Part shown: positions 15,339-22,834 of the stretch, piece after piece
Layout: every line of letters begins with the position of its first letter
Numbering within the stretch: position 1 is the first letter of the stretch
DNA from: an uncultured Clostridia bacterium
GTDB taxonomy: Bacteria > Bacillota > Clostridia > TANB77 > CAG-508
Reading direction: 5' to 3'
DNA: 34,694 bases
Assembly: GCA_944390445.1 (NCBI GenBank)
Contig: CALXQB010000003.1
Coordinates: 1 to 34,694 of the forward strand
The notes under the pieces: model-generated
What the model was told of the DNA's origin: nothing
Seen by the model: only the letters and a program-made list of their open reading frames with translations
Database searches by the model: none
Translations under genes and position numbers: made by a program

Positions 15339-16415
15339 ATGGAGAGAAAAATAAAAGTCGTTCAATATGGAACTGGAAAAATGTCTGTTTATACCATGAG
15401 ATATGTGTATGAAAAAGGTGCAGAAATTGTTGGAGCTGTAGACGTAAACCCTAATGTTATTGGAAAAGACATAGGAGAAATCATGAATACAGAGAAAAAA
15501 GGAGTTGCTGTAACAGCAGCAGAAAATGCAGAAGAAATGTTAAAAAATACAAAACCAGATATTGTAATTGTAACAACTATGAGTCTATTTTCAGACGTAG
15601 AAGATGCATTATATCTATGTGCAAAATTAGGAATTAATGCTATCACTACCTGTGAAGAAGCATTTTATCCAGCAAACTCTAACCCAAATGCAACAGAAAA
15701 AATCGATAAAATGGCAAAAGAAACTAATTGTACTATTACAGGAAGTGGATATCAGGACATTTATTGGGGACAATTAATTGCAGCAATAACAGGTTCTACT
15801 CACAAAATAAAAAGAATAAAAGGAAGTTCTAGCTACAATGTAGAAGAATATGGAATTGCATTAGCAAAAGCACATGGCGCAGGATTAACACTAGAGCAAT
15901 TTGATAAAGAAGTTGCAGAAGCAGATAGAATTAGTGAACAAGCAAGAAATGAAATTATACAAAAAGGAGAATATCATCCATCTTATATGTGGAATGTAAA
16001 TGGATGGTTATGTTCAAAACTAGGATTAACTCCAATATCCCAAACCCAAAAATGTGTACCACAAACACATCACGAAGATATTTATTCTAGCACATTAGAC
16101 ATGACAATCAAAGCTGGAGATAGTACAGGAATGAGTGCAGTTGTAACAACAAATACAAAAGAAGGAATTGTAATTGAAAGTGAATGTATTGGAAAAGTAT
16201 ATTCAAAAGAAGACTTTGACAAAAATGAATGGACGATTGAAGGAGAGCCAACCACAACACTTGTGATATCAAGACCACAAACAGTAGAATTAACCTGCGC
16301 AACAGTAGTAAACAGAATACCAGATGTCATTAACAGCAAACCTGGCTATATTACAACAGATCAAATGGGAGAACTAATCTATAGAGAAAAACCATTAAAT
16401 GAATATGTAAAATAG
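15339..16415 (+). CDS. NAD(P)-dependent oxidoreductase, 2,4-diaminopentanoate dehydrogenase-like
   Basis: A 358-residue protein with an N-terminal Rossmann fold (KVVQYGTGKMSVYTMRYV, then EIVGAVDVNPNVIGKDIGE) and the dihydrodipicolinate-reductase-like fold of the clostridial Ord family: TTCEEAFYPANSNP, GSGYQDIYWGQLIAAITG, and a C-terminal VELTCATVVNRIPDVINSKPGY stretch. Ord deaminates 2,4-diaminopentanoate in ornithine fermentation. The other Ora/Ort/Or-4 genes are not in this window, so the exact substrate is open. AGAGAGGA precedes the ATG. A clear terminator follows, closing the 14492-16415 group. Confidence 0.85.
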   Translation: MERKIKVVQYGTGKMSVYTMRYVYEKGAEIVGAVDVNPNVIGKDIGEIMNTEKKGVAVTAAENAEEMLKNTKPDIVIVTTMSLFSDVEDALYLCAKLGINAITTCEEAFYPANSNPNATEKIDKMAKETNCTITGSGYQDIYWGQLIAAITGSTHKIKRIKGSSSYNVEEYGIALAKAHGAGLTLEQFDKEVAEADRISEQARNEIIQKGEYHPSYMWNVNGWLCSKLGLTPISQTQKCVPQTHHEDIYSSTLDMTIKAGDSTGMSAVVTTNTKEGIVIESECIGKVYSKEDFDKNEWTIEGEPTTTLVISRPQTVELTCATVVNRIPDVINSKPGYITTDQMGELIYREKPLNEYVK

Positions 16416-16418
16416 TGA

Positions 16419-16470
16419 AAAAAGCAAGAGAATATTAATTGCAAAGTTCAATGATATTCTTTTGCTTTTT
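16419..16470 (+). terminator. Intrinsic terminator of the oxidoreductase gene
   Basis: AAAAAGCAAGAGAATAT (16419-16435) pairs with ATATTCTTTTGCTTTTT (16454-16470), a 17-bp stem with one G-U pair and a T-rich 3' end. Its right arm overlaps the stop codon of the minus-strand remnant, so it may act in both directions. Confidence 0.85.
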
Positions 16471-16641
16471 CTTGTCTATCAACTATTGTCTTTATAAATA
16501 ATTTTGGGGTAGGATAATCATGATGTGGAAAAAATTCAGCCAATGTTGATTTTGGAGTATAGCGAATCATGGCTTTCAATGTTTTATAAACTGTCCACTT
16601 TACTTGTAGAGCACTTACATTAGGATAATATTTAGCTACTT
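16448..16641 (-). pseudogene. 3' remnant of a Spo0A C-terminal-like domain gene
   Basis: On the minus strand a frame of about 65 codons ends in TGA (16450-16448) and reads YSEVAKYYPNVSALQVKW, then TLKAMIRYTPKSTLAEFF and YPTPKLFIKTIVD. The helix spacing and the PTPKxFIxTI ending resemble Spo0A C-terminal-type DNA-binding domains common in gut Clostridia. No start is present: an in-frame stop lies just upstream and the sequence then becomes RHS-repeat coding DNA on the other strand. I read it as the tail of a gene lost when the RHS segment was joined. The family assignment is tentative. Confidence 0.45.
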
Positions 16642-18696
16642 CTGAATATAATAAGTAAAATCATAGATGCTAAAGATGCAGAAACAACTTATACCTATGA
16701 TAATTTAGATAGGCTATTAAGTGTTAATAAAACAGAAGGAACTAATAATTATCAAAATACATATACATATGAAAATGACAACTTAAAAACAATAGGACAT
16801 AATGGATTTAATTATTCTTTTATTTACGATAAATTCAATAATGTACAACAGGTAAAAATAGGAGAACAATCTTTAATTCAAAATACTTATGAAGCGGGAA
16901 ATGGTAATTTAACAAAGGCAACCTATGGAAATGGTCATGAAATAAGCTATCTTTATGATAACTTTAATCGTGTTTCACGCAAGACAGGAACAGATGGAAA
17001 CATAGACTATAAATATGATGGAAGAAATAATTTGGCCAAAGTACAAGATGGTGTAAATAATGAAACAATAACTTATACTTATGATTTAGCAGATAGACTA
17101 GTCCAAATACAGAATTCGAATTTATTTAAGACAAAGTATACCTATGATAATAACAGTAATGTGAACAGCAGAAAATATCTGTTAAATGAACTAGAAGAAA
17201 CAATAAATTATAAATATGATAGAGATAATCGAATTAATTATTTAAGCTTATCTAATGCAAAAGATTTGTTTTACCATTATGATAGACTATCTAGAATTGT
17301 AAAAAAAGAATTAAGAAGCGGAGAAAATACATATATAACAGAATATGAATACGAAAATACAGACACCTCCAATAGAACAACAACAAGCATAGAAACAGTT
17401 AAAAATGGAACAGAAGAACTAAATTATACCTATGATGCAAAAGGAAATATTGAAACAATAAGCGAAGGAGAAGTACAAACTCATAAATATTATTATGATT
17501 CACTAGATCAATTAATAAGAGAAGACAACAAAAAACTGAATAAAACAATAACGTATACATATGATACAGGTGGAAACTTATTACATAAAAAAGAATATGC
17601 TTATACAGAAAGTACTTTAGGAGAAGAAACAGGAACAGTAAATTATAGTTATGAAAACACAAACTGGAAGGATCAGTTAACAAGTTATAATGGGAAAGCA
17701 ATTACCTATGATAATATAGGAAATCCATTAACTTATGATGGAAATACATATACATGGCAAAATGGAAGACAATTAGCAGGAATTAGTAATACAGCTAAAG
17801 AACAAACAATTACATATAAATATAATGACGAAGGAATACGAACAGAAAAAGTAGTAAACGGAATAGCAAGCAAGTACTATTTAGAAGGAACAAAAGTTAT
17901 ATATGAAATGACCGGAACAAACTTGAGTTATTACCAATATGACGAACAAGGAAATATTATAGGAATGCAATATAATGGAACACAATATTACTACATAAAA
18001 AATTTACAAGGTGACATTATAGGAATTCTTGACAACGAATTAAATCAAGTGGTAAAATATGATTATGATAGTTGGGGAAAAGTAATAGCAATAACAGATG
18101 CAACTGGAACAGAAATAACAGATCAAAGCCATATAGGTAACATAAATCCATACCGATATAGAAGCTATAGATATGATAGAGAAACAGGACTATATTATTT
18201 ACAAAGCAGATACTACAATCCAGAGTGGGGAAGATTTTTAAATGCGGATGGCTATATAACAGGAATAGCTATAGGAAATAATTTATATGCTTATTGTTGC
18301 AATAATCCTATAAATTACTATGATCCATATGGAGAAATAGCAGTTACATCATCAATGCTATTATTACTTTTAGGGATAGCTATGGGAGCATATATGTTAT
18401 CCCAGGTAGATGTAGACTTATCTTGGATTGATTTTTCAACTCCAAGTTCATCTAAATCAAGTGCAACAAATGATGAAACAGTAGCTTCAGGAATTGTAAT
18501 CGCAGGAATAGCTGGGGCAGGAGGAATAGATGGACAAGAGGATGTAGAATTTAATAGTAGACTAAATTCCAAAACATATAGTAATAAAGGATATAAATCT
18601 TTTTATCAAGTAAAAAAAAGCAATTGGTTCACCAGGACAGGGAAGAGAATGGCATCATATAGTAGAACAATCACAAATAAAAAAATCAGGATTTGA
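16642..18696 (+). pseudogene. RHS-repeat polymorphic toxin, 5'-truncated
   Basis: The frame is open from 16636 but RHS-like sequence starts at about 16654 (IIDAKDAETTYTYDNLDRLL), with no start codon or ribosome site. A TTG at 17032 is internal. About fifteen YD repeats (for example YTYDLADRLVQI, YKYDRDNRINYL) lead to the RHS core PYRYRSYRYDRETGLYYLQS, RYYNPEWGRFLNADG and NLYAYCCNNPINYYDPYG. A hydrophobic pre-toxin stretch follows (MLLLLLGIAMGAYML, then VASGIVIAGIAGAGG). RHS shells encase and deliver C-terminal toxins against competitors. The signal and N-terminal delivery regions are missing, so this copy is probably a silent fragment. At A8 (18612-18619) the frame leaves the toxin tip and ends at 18696. 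Confidence 0.88.
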
Positions 18697-18892
18697 CGTA
18701 CAAATGATACAGAATCCTAAAAACCTCATATCAATTGATAAAGGAATTCATAGAAAAATAAGTGGTTATTATAATAGTATTGATATAAGATTGAAAAGTG
18801 GAATTAAAGTTAGAGACTGGCTTGCAGGACAAAGTTATGAAGCTCAATATGAGTTTGGAATAAAAGTATTAAAAATGTTCGGAGGAATATAG
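18620..18892 (+). pseudogene. WHH nuclease-like toxin tip of the RHS protein, out of frame
   Basis: In the frame one base on from the RHS shell, 18620-18892 reads AIGSPGQGREWHHIVEQSQ, then MIQNPKNLISIDKGIHRKIS and WLAGQSYEAQYEFGIKVL, ending in KMFGGI. GxGxxWHHIVEQ with a later N..NL..I...H is the pattern of HNH/WHH endonuclease toxin tips. The tip joins the shell if the A8 tract at 18612-18619 is read as A7. The stop (18890-18892) is 3 bases from the next ATG, and the GGAGG of the immunity gene lies in the last toxin codons, so immunity translation is coupled to the toxin. An internal ATG at 18704 lacks the WHH motif and is not a likely start. Confidence 0.75.
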
Positions 18893-18895
18893 AAA

Positions 18896-19246
18896 ATGTT
18901 AGAAAAATCAAATTTTGTAGAAAAATATATAAAATATTGTAAGGAATCTTTAAAAGCAATGGAAAAAGGAGACTCTAGGACAAACAATAGATATGCAAAA
19001 AGATTAAACAGTTTAGAGAAACAGTATGAAAATGAAAAATATTATTTGGAAGCATTAAACGAAATTATGGATAATGAAGATTTGGGAGTAGCATCATTTG
19101 CTGCTTCTGAATTTCTCAGACGCAATAGTAATACAGAAAAGGCAGAAAGAGTTCTAAAAAAAGTTATGCAAGAAACTTCTGGCGTAACAGCATTTGGAGC
19201 AGAAATGGCTTTGAAAATATGGTATGAAAGGACTAATGGAAAATAA
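18896..19246 (+). CDS. Probable immunity protein, HEAT-like (DUF2019-type)
   Basis: A 116-residue, all-helical, soluble protein. LEALNEIMDNEDLGVASFAASEFL, TEKAERVLKKVMQE and GAEMALKIWYER form HEAT-like helix pairs as in DUF2019 proteins. It lies 3 bases after the toxin-tip stop and uses GGAGG inside the toxin end, the usual place for the cognate immunity gene. It is related to the protein at 20280 in helix order and in the ending (A.MALKIWYER against AQMTLKVWKEG). Inference: it binds and blocks the WHH nuclease. Confidence 0.75.
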   Translation: MLEKSNFVEKYIKYCKESLKAMEKGDSRTNNRYAKRLNSLEKQYENEKYYLEALNEIMDNEDLGVASFAASEFLRRNSNTEKAERVLKKVMQETSGVTAFGAEMALKIWYERTNGK

Positions 19247-19372
19247 ATAAGAAAAGTGACTTCGTTACATGTACAGATTGCTTTGCAATCGCACAGAGAC
19301 ATAGGTAACTTAACTTTGTTGCTCCGGAAAAACCTGTCGATTTTACCTATGCAATAAAGAAGGGGGAATAAA
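19247..19372. repeat. Intergenic repeat module between immunity genes
   Basis: Contains GATTGCTTTGCAATC (hairpin) followed by GCACAGAGACATAGGTAAC, and a distant complement ATTTTACCTATG. GACATAAGTAAC and GCAATTTTAATTGCTCGCAC occur in the same sense at about 29919-29979, so both are versions of one mosaic repeat. No gene is seen here. Confidence 0.5.
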
Positions 19373-20212
19373 ATGGGAACATGGGGAACAGGAATATATG
19401 ATGATGATGTATCAAGTGATGTAAAGTATGAATACGTTGATATGCTAAGACAAGGAGTAAGTAATGAAGAAGCTACTCAAAAGTTAATAAATAGATGGGA
19501 CACAGAAGATATAGAAGAAGGACCAATATTTTGGTTTGCATTAGCCAATATCCAGTGGGATTATGGAAGATTACTTGAATATGTAAAAGAAGAAGCATTA
19601 AAACATATAAGGAATGAACTTGACCTTGAAAGATGGAAAGATAATAAGGAATTATATCGAAAACGAAAAGAAGCATTAGAAAAATTAGAGAAGAAATTGA
19701 ATACACCAATGCCAGGAGAAAAAAAGATATCAAAATATAGAAATTATATATGTCCATGGGAAATAGGAGATGTATATGCATACGAGATAAAAGAAAATGA
19801 AAAATATAAAGGGAGATATCTTGTTTTTATAAAAGTAAATCAAAATATATATGCTCCACATAATATATGCCCAATAGTATATGTATACAATAAAATATTT
19901 AATAAAGTACCTCAAATTGAGGATTTAAAAGATGTAAAATATTTGCCACAATTTTATGTCGTAAAGGCATATAAAGGAATATATGAAAACATGCTATATA
20001 AATGCCTAATAGGTCTTGGAATTACGAAAAAAAAATATTTACAAAGTTGTGTATATATAGGAAATACAAAAAATTATATTGTGCCAAAGAATGAAGAAAC
20101 TAATATTTATAGATGGGGAGAAAGCTATTTATGTCCTGTAGAATGGTTTGAAAAAATGCAGATTGAATTTTATGAAGAATGGAAAGATGTAAATTATTAC
20201 ATGAATTATTAG
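19373..20212 (+). CDS. DUF4259-like protein, probable immunity protein
   Basis: A 279-residue soluble protein opening with MGTWGTGIYDDDVSSDVKYEY, VDMLRQGVSNEEA and PIFWFALANIQWDYGRL, which is the DUF4259-type N-terminus often found beside polymorphic toxins. Residues about 130-279 form a second, beta-rich part (CPWEIGDVYAYEIKENE, KYLPQFYVVKAY) that looks like the partner domain seen in longer members. AGGGGG precedes the ATG. It is downstream of the RHS toxin/immunity pair and flanked by repeats on both sides, consistent with a displaced cassette. It may protect against a toxin no longer present. Confidence 0.7.
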   Translation: MGTWGTGIYDDDVSSDVKYEYVDMLRQGVSNEEATQKLINRWDTEDIEEGPIFWFALANIQWDYGRLLEYVKEEALKHIRNELDLERWKDNKELYRKRKEALEKLEKKLNTPMPGEKKISKYRNYICPWEIGDVYAYEIKENEKYKGRYLVFIKVNQNIYAPHNICPIVYVYNKIFNKVPQIEDLKDVKYLPQFYVVKAYKGIYENMLYKCLIGLGITKKKYLQSCVYIGNTKNYIVPKNEETNIYRWGESYLCPVEWFEKMQIEFYEEWKDVNYYMNY

Positions 20213-20222
20213 GTCAAGGAGA

Positions 20223-20238
20223 CGGTAGAGTGCTACCG
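20223..20238 (+). terminator. Short hairpin after the DUF4259-like gene
   Basis: CGGTAG (20223-20228), loop AGTG, CTACCG (20233-20238), then CCCCTTTGTTT. It is probably a weak terminator and resembles the other intergenic hairpins of this genome. Confidence 0.45.
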
Positions 20239-20250
20239 CCCCTTTGTTTC

Positions 20251-20277
20251 ATACTAAAAATGTTTGGAGGAATATAA
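20251..20277 (+). pseudogene. Relic of the last eight codons of a second toxin
   Basis: ATA CTA AAA ATG TTT GGA GGA ATA TAA reads ILKMFGGI-stop. The intact tip at 18620-18892 ends VLKMFGGI-stop, and both are followed within a few bases by an immunity gene using the embedded GGAGG. The match is too specific, in codons and in position, to be chance. Confidence 0.7.
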
Positions 20278-20279
20278 GT

Positions 20280-20660
20280 ATGAAAGAATTAAAAAAAGAA
20301 GAAATAATAAACCAATATATTAGAAGTGGACTTATAAGATACGAAACTACATTAAGTGGAGATTATAAGAAAGGAAATAAAGAATATCCTAAAACTTTAA
20401 AGGTTTTTAAATATTTAGAAAAAAATATTGAAATAGCAAAAGAAACATTACCATTATTATTTGAACATGAAAATGTAGAGGTGAGAGCTATTGCTAGTGC
20501 TCATTGTTTAGCATTAGGTATCTGCGTTAAGGAAGCAGAAGAAATATTAAAGGAAATAGCAAATAATGAAAAATATGGAATATTTAGTTTCACTGCCCAA
20601 ATGACATTGAAAGTATGGAAAGAGGGAAATCTAAAGATATATCAAAAAGATAAAAACTAA
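20280..20660 (+). CDS. Second HEAT-like (DUF2019-type) immunity protein, orphan
   Basis: A 126-residue helical protein. I chose ATG 20280, 9 bases after GGAGG (20266-20270), over the upstream ATG at 20244. LPLLFEHENVEVRAIASAHCLAL, KEAEEILKEIANNEKYGIFSF and AQMTLKVWKEG match the plan of the protein at 18896, with clear divergence. It is preceded by a relic of a toxin end instead of a whole toxin, so it is probably the immunity gene of a lost RHS tip, kept for protection against kin that still carry it. Confidence 0.72.
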   Translation: MKELKKEEIINQYIRSGLIRYETTLSGDYKKGNKEYPKTLKVFKYLEKNIEIAKETLPLLFEHENVEVRAIASAHCLALGICVKEAEEILKEIANNEKYGIFSFTAQMTLKVWKEGNLKIYQKDKN

Positions 20661-20726
20661 TATTTTTACTGACTAGAAACATAAACAACTGTTTTACTTA
20701 ATAGAATGGAAGATAGGGAAAAGGTT

Positions 20727-20749
20727 AAGACAAAAGCTCTGTCCCTTTC
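20727..20749. repeat. Partial copy of the rpmE-downstream palindrome
   Basis: AAGACAAAAGCTCTGTCCCT (20727-20746), followed by TTC, matches the complement of 4651-4670. A related TGGAAGAT motif and ATATATGGTT flank it. Only one arm is present. Confidence 0.65.
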
Positions 20750-20841
20750 TTTATATATGGTTACTTAATAATATAAAAAATTATAGTACATAAAATTTAT
20801 AAAGGTTGCATAAAATATACTATATTTATTGTGCAAAAAAC

Positions 20842-20871
20842 TTGACAATTGCTTTTTAGACATTGTATAAT
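20842..20871 (+). promoter_or_regulatory. Consensus promoter of the type III toxin-antitoxin locus
   Basis: TTGACA (20842-20847), 18 bases, TATAAT (20866-20871). It reads into the antitoxin RNA repeats, with start expected near 20878. Confidence 0.85.
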
Positions 20872-20877
20872 AAATAT

Positions 20878-21020
20878 AGTAAGAAAATGTTTCTCGCTTT
20901 ATGGTGGCGCGAGTAATAAGTTATCCATTTTGCTAAATGTTCTCGCTTTATAGTGGTGCGAGTAATAAATTATCTATTTTGAAAATGTTTAGCCTTCTAT
21001 ATTAAGTTATAGGAGGCTTT
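20878..21020 (+). ncRNA. Type III antitoxin RNA (ToxI/CptI-like), two repeats
   Basis: Two tandem units at 20892-20940 (49 bases) and 20941-20988 (48 bases) differ at about five positions and one gap. A partial third (GAAAATGTTT) runs into the terminator. Each unit contains CTCGC ... GCGAG, a 5-bp stem around a GTGG loop, and a common AGTAATAARTTATCYATTTTG tail, as expected for a pseudoknotted RNA that binds ToxN. The position between a strong promoter, an internal terminator and a ToxN-family gene is the classic layout. ToxN would process this RNA into single units. Confidence 0.88.
20991..21018 (+). terminator. Internal terminator between antitoxin RNA and toxin gene
   Basis: AGCCTTCTATA (20991-21001) and TATAGGAGGCT (21008-21018) form an 11-bp stem with one G-U pair, followed by TTAATTTT. 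In type III systems this leaky terminator sets the RNA-to-toxin ratio. Confidence 0.88.
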
Positions 21021-21043
21021 AATTTTAGAAAGGACAAGTTTAT

Positions 21044-21484
21044 ATGCTTTTAGAAACAGGATATGTATATCACATAAAAGATGAATATTTTGAATTTGCA
21101 AAAGATGAAAGACTTATGAAAAATCATGAAGATGGAAGTACAAGACCGACATATTTTTGTATTAAAGATGATAATAGTAAAATTTTATGGTTTATTCCTA
21201 TGAGTTCTAAAATAGAAAAATATAAAAAATTACAAGAACAAAAAATAAAGAAAAATGGAGTTTGTGATACTATTGTAATTGGTAAATATAGAAGAAAAGA
21301 AGCTGTTTTTCTAATTCAAAATATTTTTCCAATTACTGAAAAATACATAGATCATATAGACACTATTAGAAATCAAGCAGTTGCTGTTGTTGAAGGAACT
21401 CAAAAAGAAATTATATATAAAGTAAATAAAATTTTTAAACTAAAATCAAAACGGAATAAACTTAATTTTTCCAGATGTAGATAG
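21044..21484 (+). CDS. toxN: Type III toxin ToxN/AbiQ (CptN-like) endoribonuclease, 3' end frameshifted
   Basis: The family marks are GYVYHIKDEYF at the start, KNHEDGSTRPTYFCIK, WFIPMSSKIEKYK (the active-site Ser pair at residues 54-55), DTIVIGKYRRKEAVFLIQNIFPI and NQAVAVVEGTQKEIIYKV. These enzymes cut mRNA and the antitoxin RNA and can cause abortive infection on phage attack. The frame ends in SRCR at 21484. If one T of the T5 run (21466-21470) is removed, it continues PDVDRIEELLLKELNND to TAA at 21522-21524, giving about 160 residues. The loss of the last helix could weaken the toxin, or it is a sequence error. AAAGGA precedes the ATG. Confidence 0.9.
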   Translation: MLLETGYVYHIKDEYFEFAKDERLMKNHEDGSTRPTYFCIKDDNSKILWFIPMSSKIEKYKKLQEQKIKKNGVCDTIVIGKYRRKEAVFLIQNIFPITEKYIDHIDTIRNQAVAVVEGTQKEIIYKVNKIFKLKSKRNKLNFSRCR

Positions 21485-21529
21485 AATTGAAGAATTATTG
21501 TTAAAAGAATTAAATAATGATTAATATTG

Positions 21530-21561
21530 TAGGAGAGTTCATCTTATAGAGAACTCTCCTA
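21530..21561 (+). terminator. Terminator of the toxin-antitoxin locus
   Basis: TAGGAGAGTTC (21530-21540) and GAACTCTCCTA (21551-21561) form an 11-bp perfect stem followed by TAGTATTTT. Confidence 0.85.
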
Positions 21562-21697
21562 TAGTATTTTAGCAATATATCAGCTTACTGAGATGGAGAT
21601 TTTGACAGGTCAAAAAATTGGAAATTTTTTTATTTAAAAATTTTGTAAATATTTAAAGAAAAATCGGAGAAAATATTTTTTAATAGGAGGTGAAAGA

Positions 21698-22804
21698 ATG
21701 AAAAATACGATTAAATTTATTTTATTTTTTGCAATCATTTTTGCTATTTTATTAATAGCACCTAATATAGTTAATGCTGCAACACCAGCTACAGATGAAG
21801 AGTCATTGCTTAGTGCAATTTCAAGTTCTGATTCTGTGGTTTTGCAAAATGATATTACAGTTACAAAACCAATTGTTATTCAAAAAGAAATTACAATAGA
21901 TGGTAATGGACATAATGTTGTAGGTTCTCCTGATTGGACATCTACATCAGGTAACCAAACAATGTTTACTGCACAACTTTCTGATGGGAAACTTACTTTA
22001 AAAAATATAAAATTAAAGAACGGTCCTAAATATGGAGTACAGTCATACGACGGAGCAACTGTTATATTAGATAATGTTTCTGTTACTGGATTTAATTATG
22101 GAGGAGTTCTTGTAAATGGAGGTAAAGTAGAAGTAATTAATTTACACTTAGGATATAATGGTACAGGTGCAAATAATGGTATAGAAATTGACAAAGGTGC
22201 TTATGCAACCAATAATCCAACGTTAACTATGAATGGAACATTAATTACAGATACAAACGAAAATGTTGTACGTGTTGCCGAAAATGGGCATCTTACGGAA
22301 TTTACAATTACAAACACGTCTAATACAACTAACAAAATTGTTGTATCTGGAAAAACAGTTGCTTTAACAGATGCTAATAACAACGTTATTTCTGAATCAA
22401 CAATTCCGGAGAGTGCAACGGTAAATGCTGATATAAAACAAGCCATTGTAACAGCAATTGCTATTGAACAAACTAATAAAATAGCAGTAGATATAGGTAC
22501 AAAAATTACGTCTGATATGCTAAAATCCCATATGAATTTAGATGAAAGTATAGTAATTGATGGTTTTTATCAAGATGTTCAATACACAACAGAATTCAAT
22601 TTTAATAATCCAATTAATGCAGACACTACTATTTATGTAAAGACTTCTGCAAAACAAGTGCCACCGGAAACAGATAATGTAGTAGAAGAAAAAGACGAGA
22701 CACCAAAAACTGGAGTCCAAAATTATTTAGGCTTATCAATATTTGTTATTGTTTTTTCTGCAATTACAATGATTACGTTAAGAAGGAAAGAAATGAAAGG
22801 ATAG
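21698..22804 (+). CDS. Sortase-anchored surface protein with beta-helix
   Basis: A 368-residue exported protein. Residues 1-27 are a signal peptide (hydrophobic IKFILFFAIIFAILLIAPNIV, cleavage after NAA). About residues 40-200 form a right-handed parallel beta-helix-like repeat region (VVLQNDITVTKPIVIQKEITIDGNGH, KLTLKNIKLKNGP, ATVILDNVSVTG, GKVEVINLHLG). A second beta domain follows (220-320). The C-terminus has a sorting signal TPKTG at residues 335-339, a hydrophobic segment and RRKEMKG. PxTG-type motifs suit class B sortases of Clostridia, and one is encoded 30 bases downstream. AGGAGG precedes the ATG. It probably displays an adhesin or polysaccharide-binding beta-helix on the wall. The ligand is unknown. 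Confidence 0.85.
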   Translation: MKNTIKFILFFAIIFAILLIAPNIVNAATPATDEESLLSAISSSDSVVLQNDITVTKPIVIQKEITIDGNGHNVVGSPDWTSTSGNQTMFTAQLSDGKLTLKNIKLKNGPKYGVQSYDGATVILDNVSVTGFNYGGVLVNGGKVEVINLHLGYNGTGANNGIEIDKGAYATNNPTLTMNGTLITDTNENVVRVAENGHLTEFTITNTSNTTNKIVVSGKTVALTDANNNVISESTIPESATVNADIKQAIVTAIAIEQTNKIAVDIGTKITSDMLKSHMNLDESIVIDGFYQDVQYTTEFNFNNPINADTTIYVKTSAKQVPPETDNVVEEKDETPKTGVQNYLGLSIFVIVFSAITMITLRRKEMKG

Positions 22805-22822
22805 GCATTATGTCTATCCTTT
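22796..22822 (+). terminator. Attenuator-like hairpin between surface protein and sortase
   Basis: AAAGGATAG (22796-22804) pairs with CTATCCTTT (22814-22822), followed by TTTATATAA. The left arm contains the surface-protein stop codon. It would make sortase mRNA scarcer than its substrate mRNA. Confidence 0.75.
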
Positions 22823-22834
22823 TTATATAATATT

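Noticed and set aside
17032-18696. Complete RHS gene starting with TTG at 17032
   Set aside because: YD repeats run in the same frame for about 380 bases upstream, and no ribosome site precedes the TTG.
18704-18892. Separate small gene starting at ATG 18704
   Set aside because: It is the C-terminal half of the WHH toxin tip; the conserved WHHIVEQ lies upstream in the same frame and there is no ribosome site.
19473-19915. Minus-strand open frames under the DUF4259-like gene
   Set aside because: They overlap a well-supported plus-strand gene, lack ribosome sites and show only low-complexity hydrophobic residues.
20892-20988. Two near-identical 48/49-base units that might be a CRISPR array
   Set aside because: There are no unique spacers between the units; they abut, form pseudoknot-like hairpins and precede a ToxN gene, so they are a type III antitoxin RNA.
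21600-21613. TTTGACAGGTCAAA palindrome before the surface protein as a c-di-GMP riboswitch or promoter
   Set aside because: No riboswitch fold is visible and no -10 box lies at a fitting distance; only a short palindrome remains.
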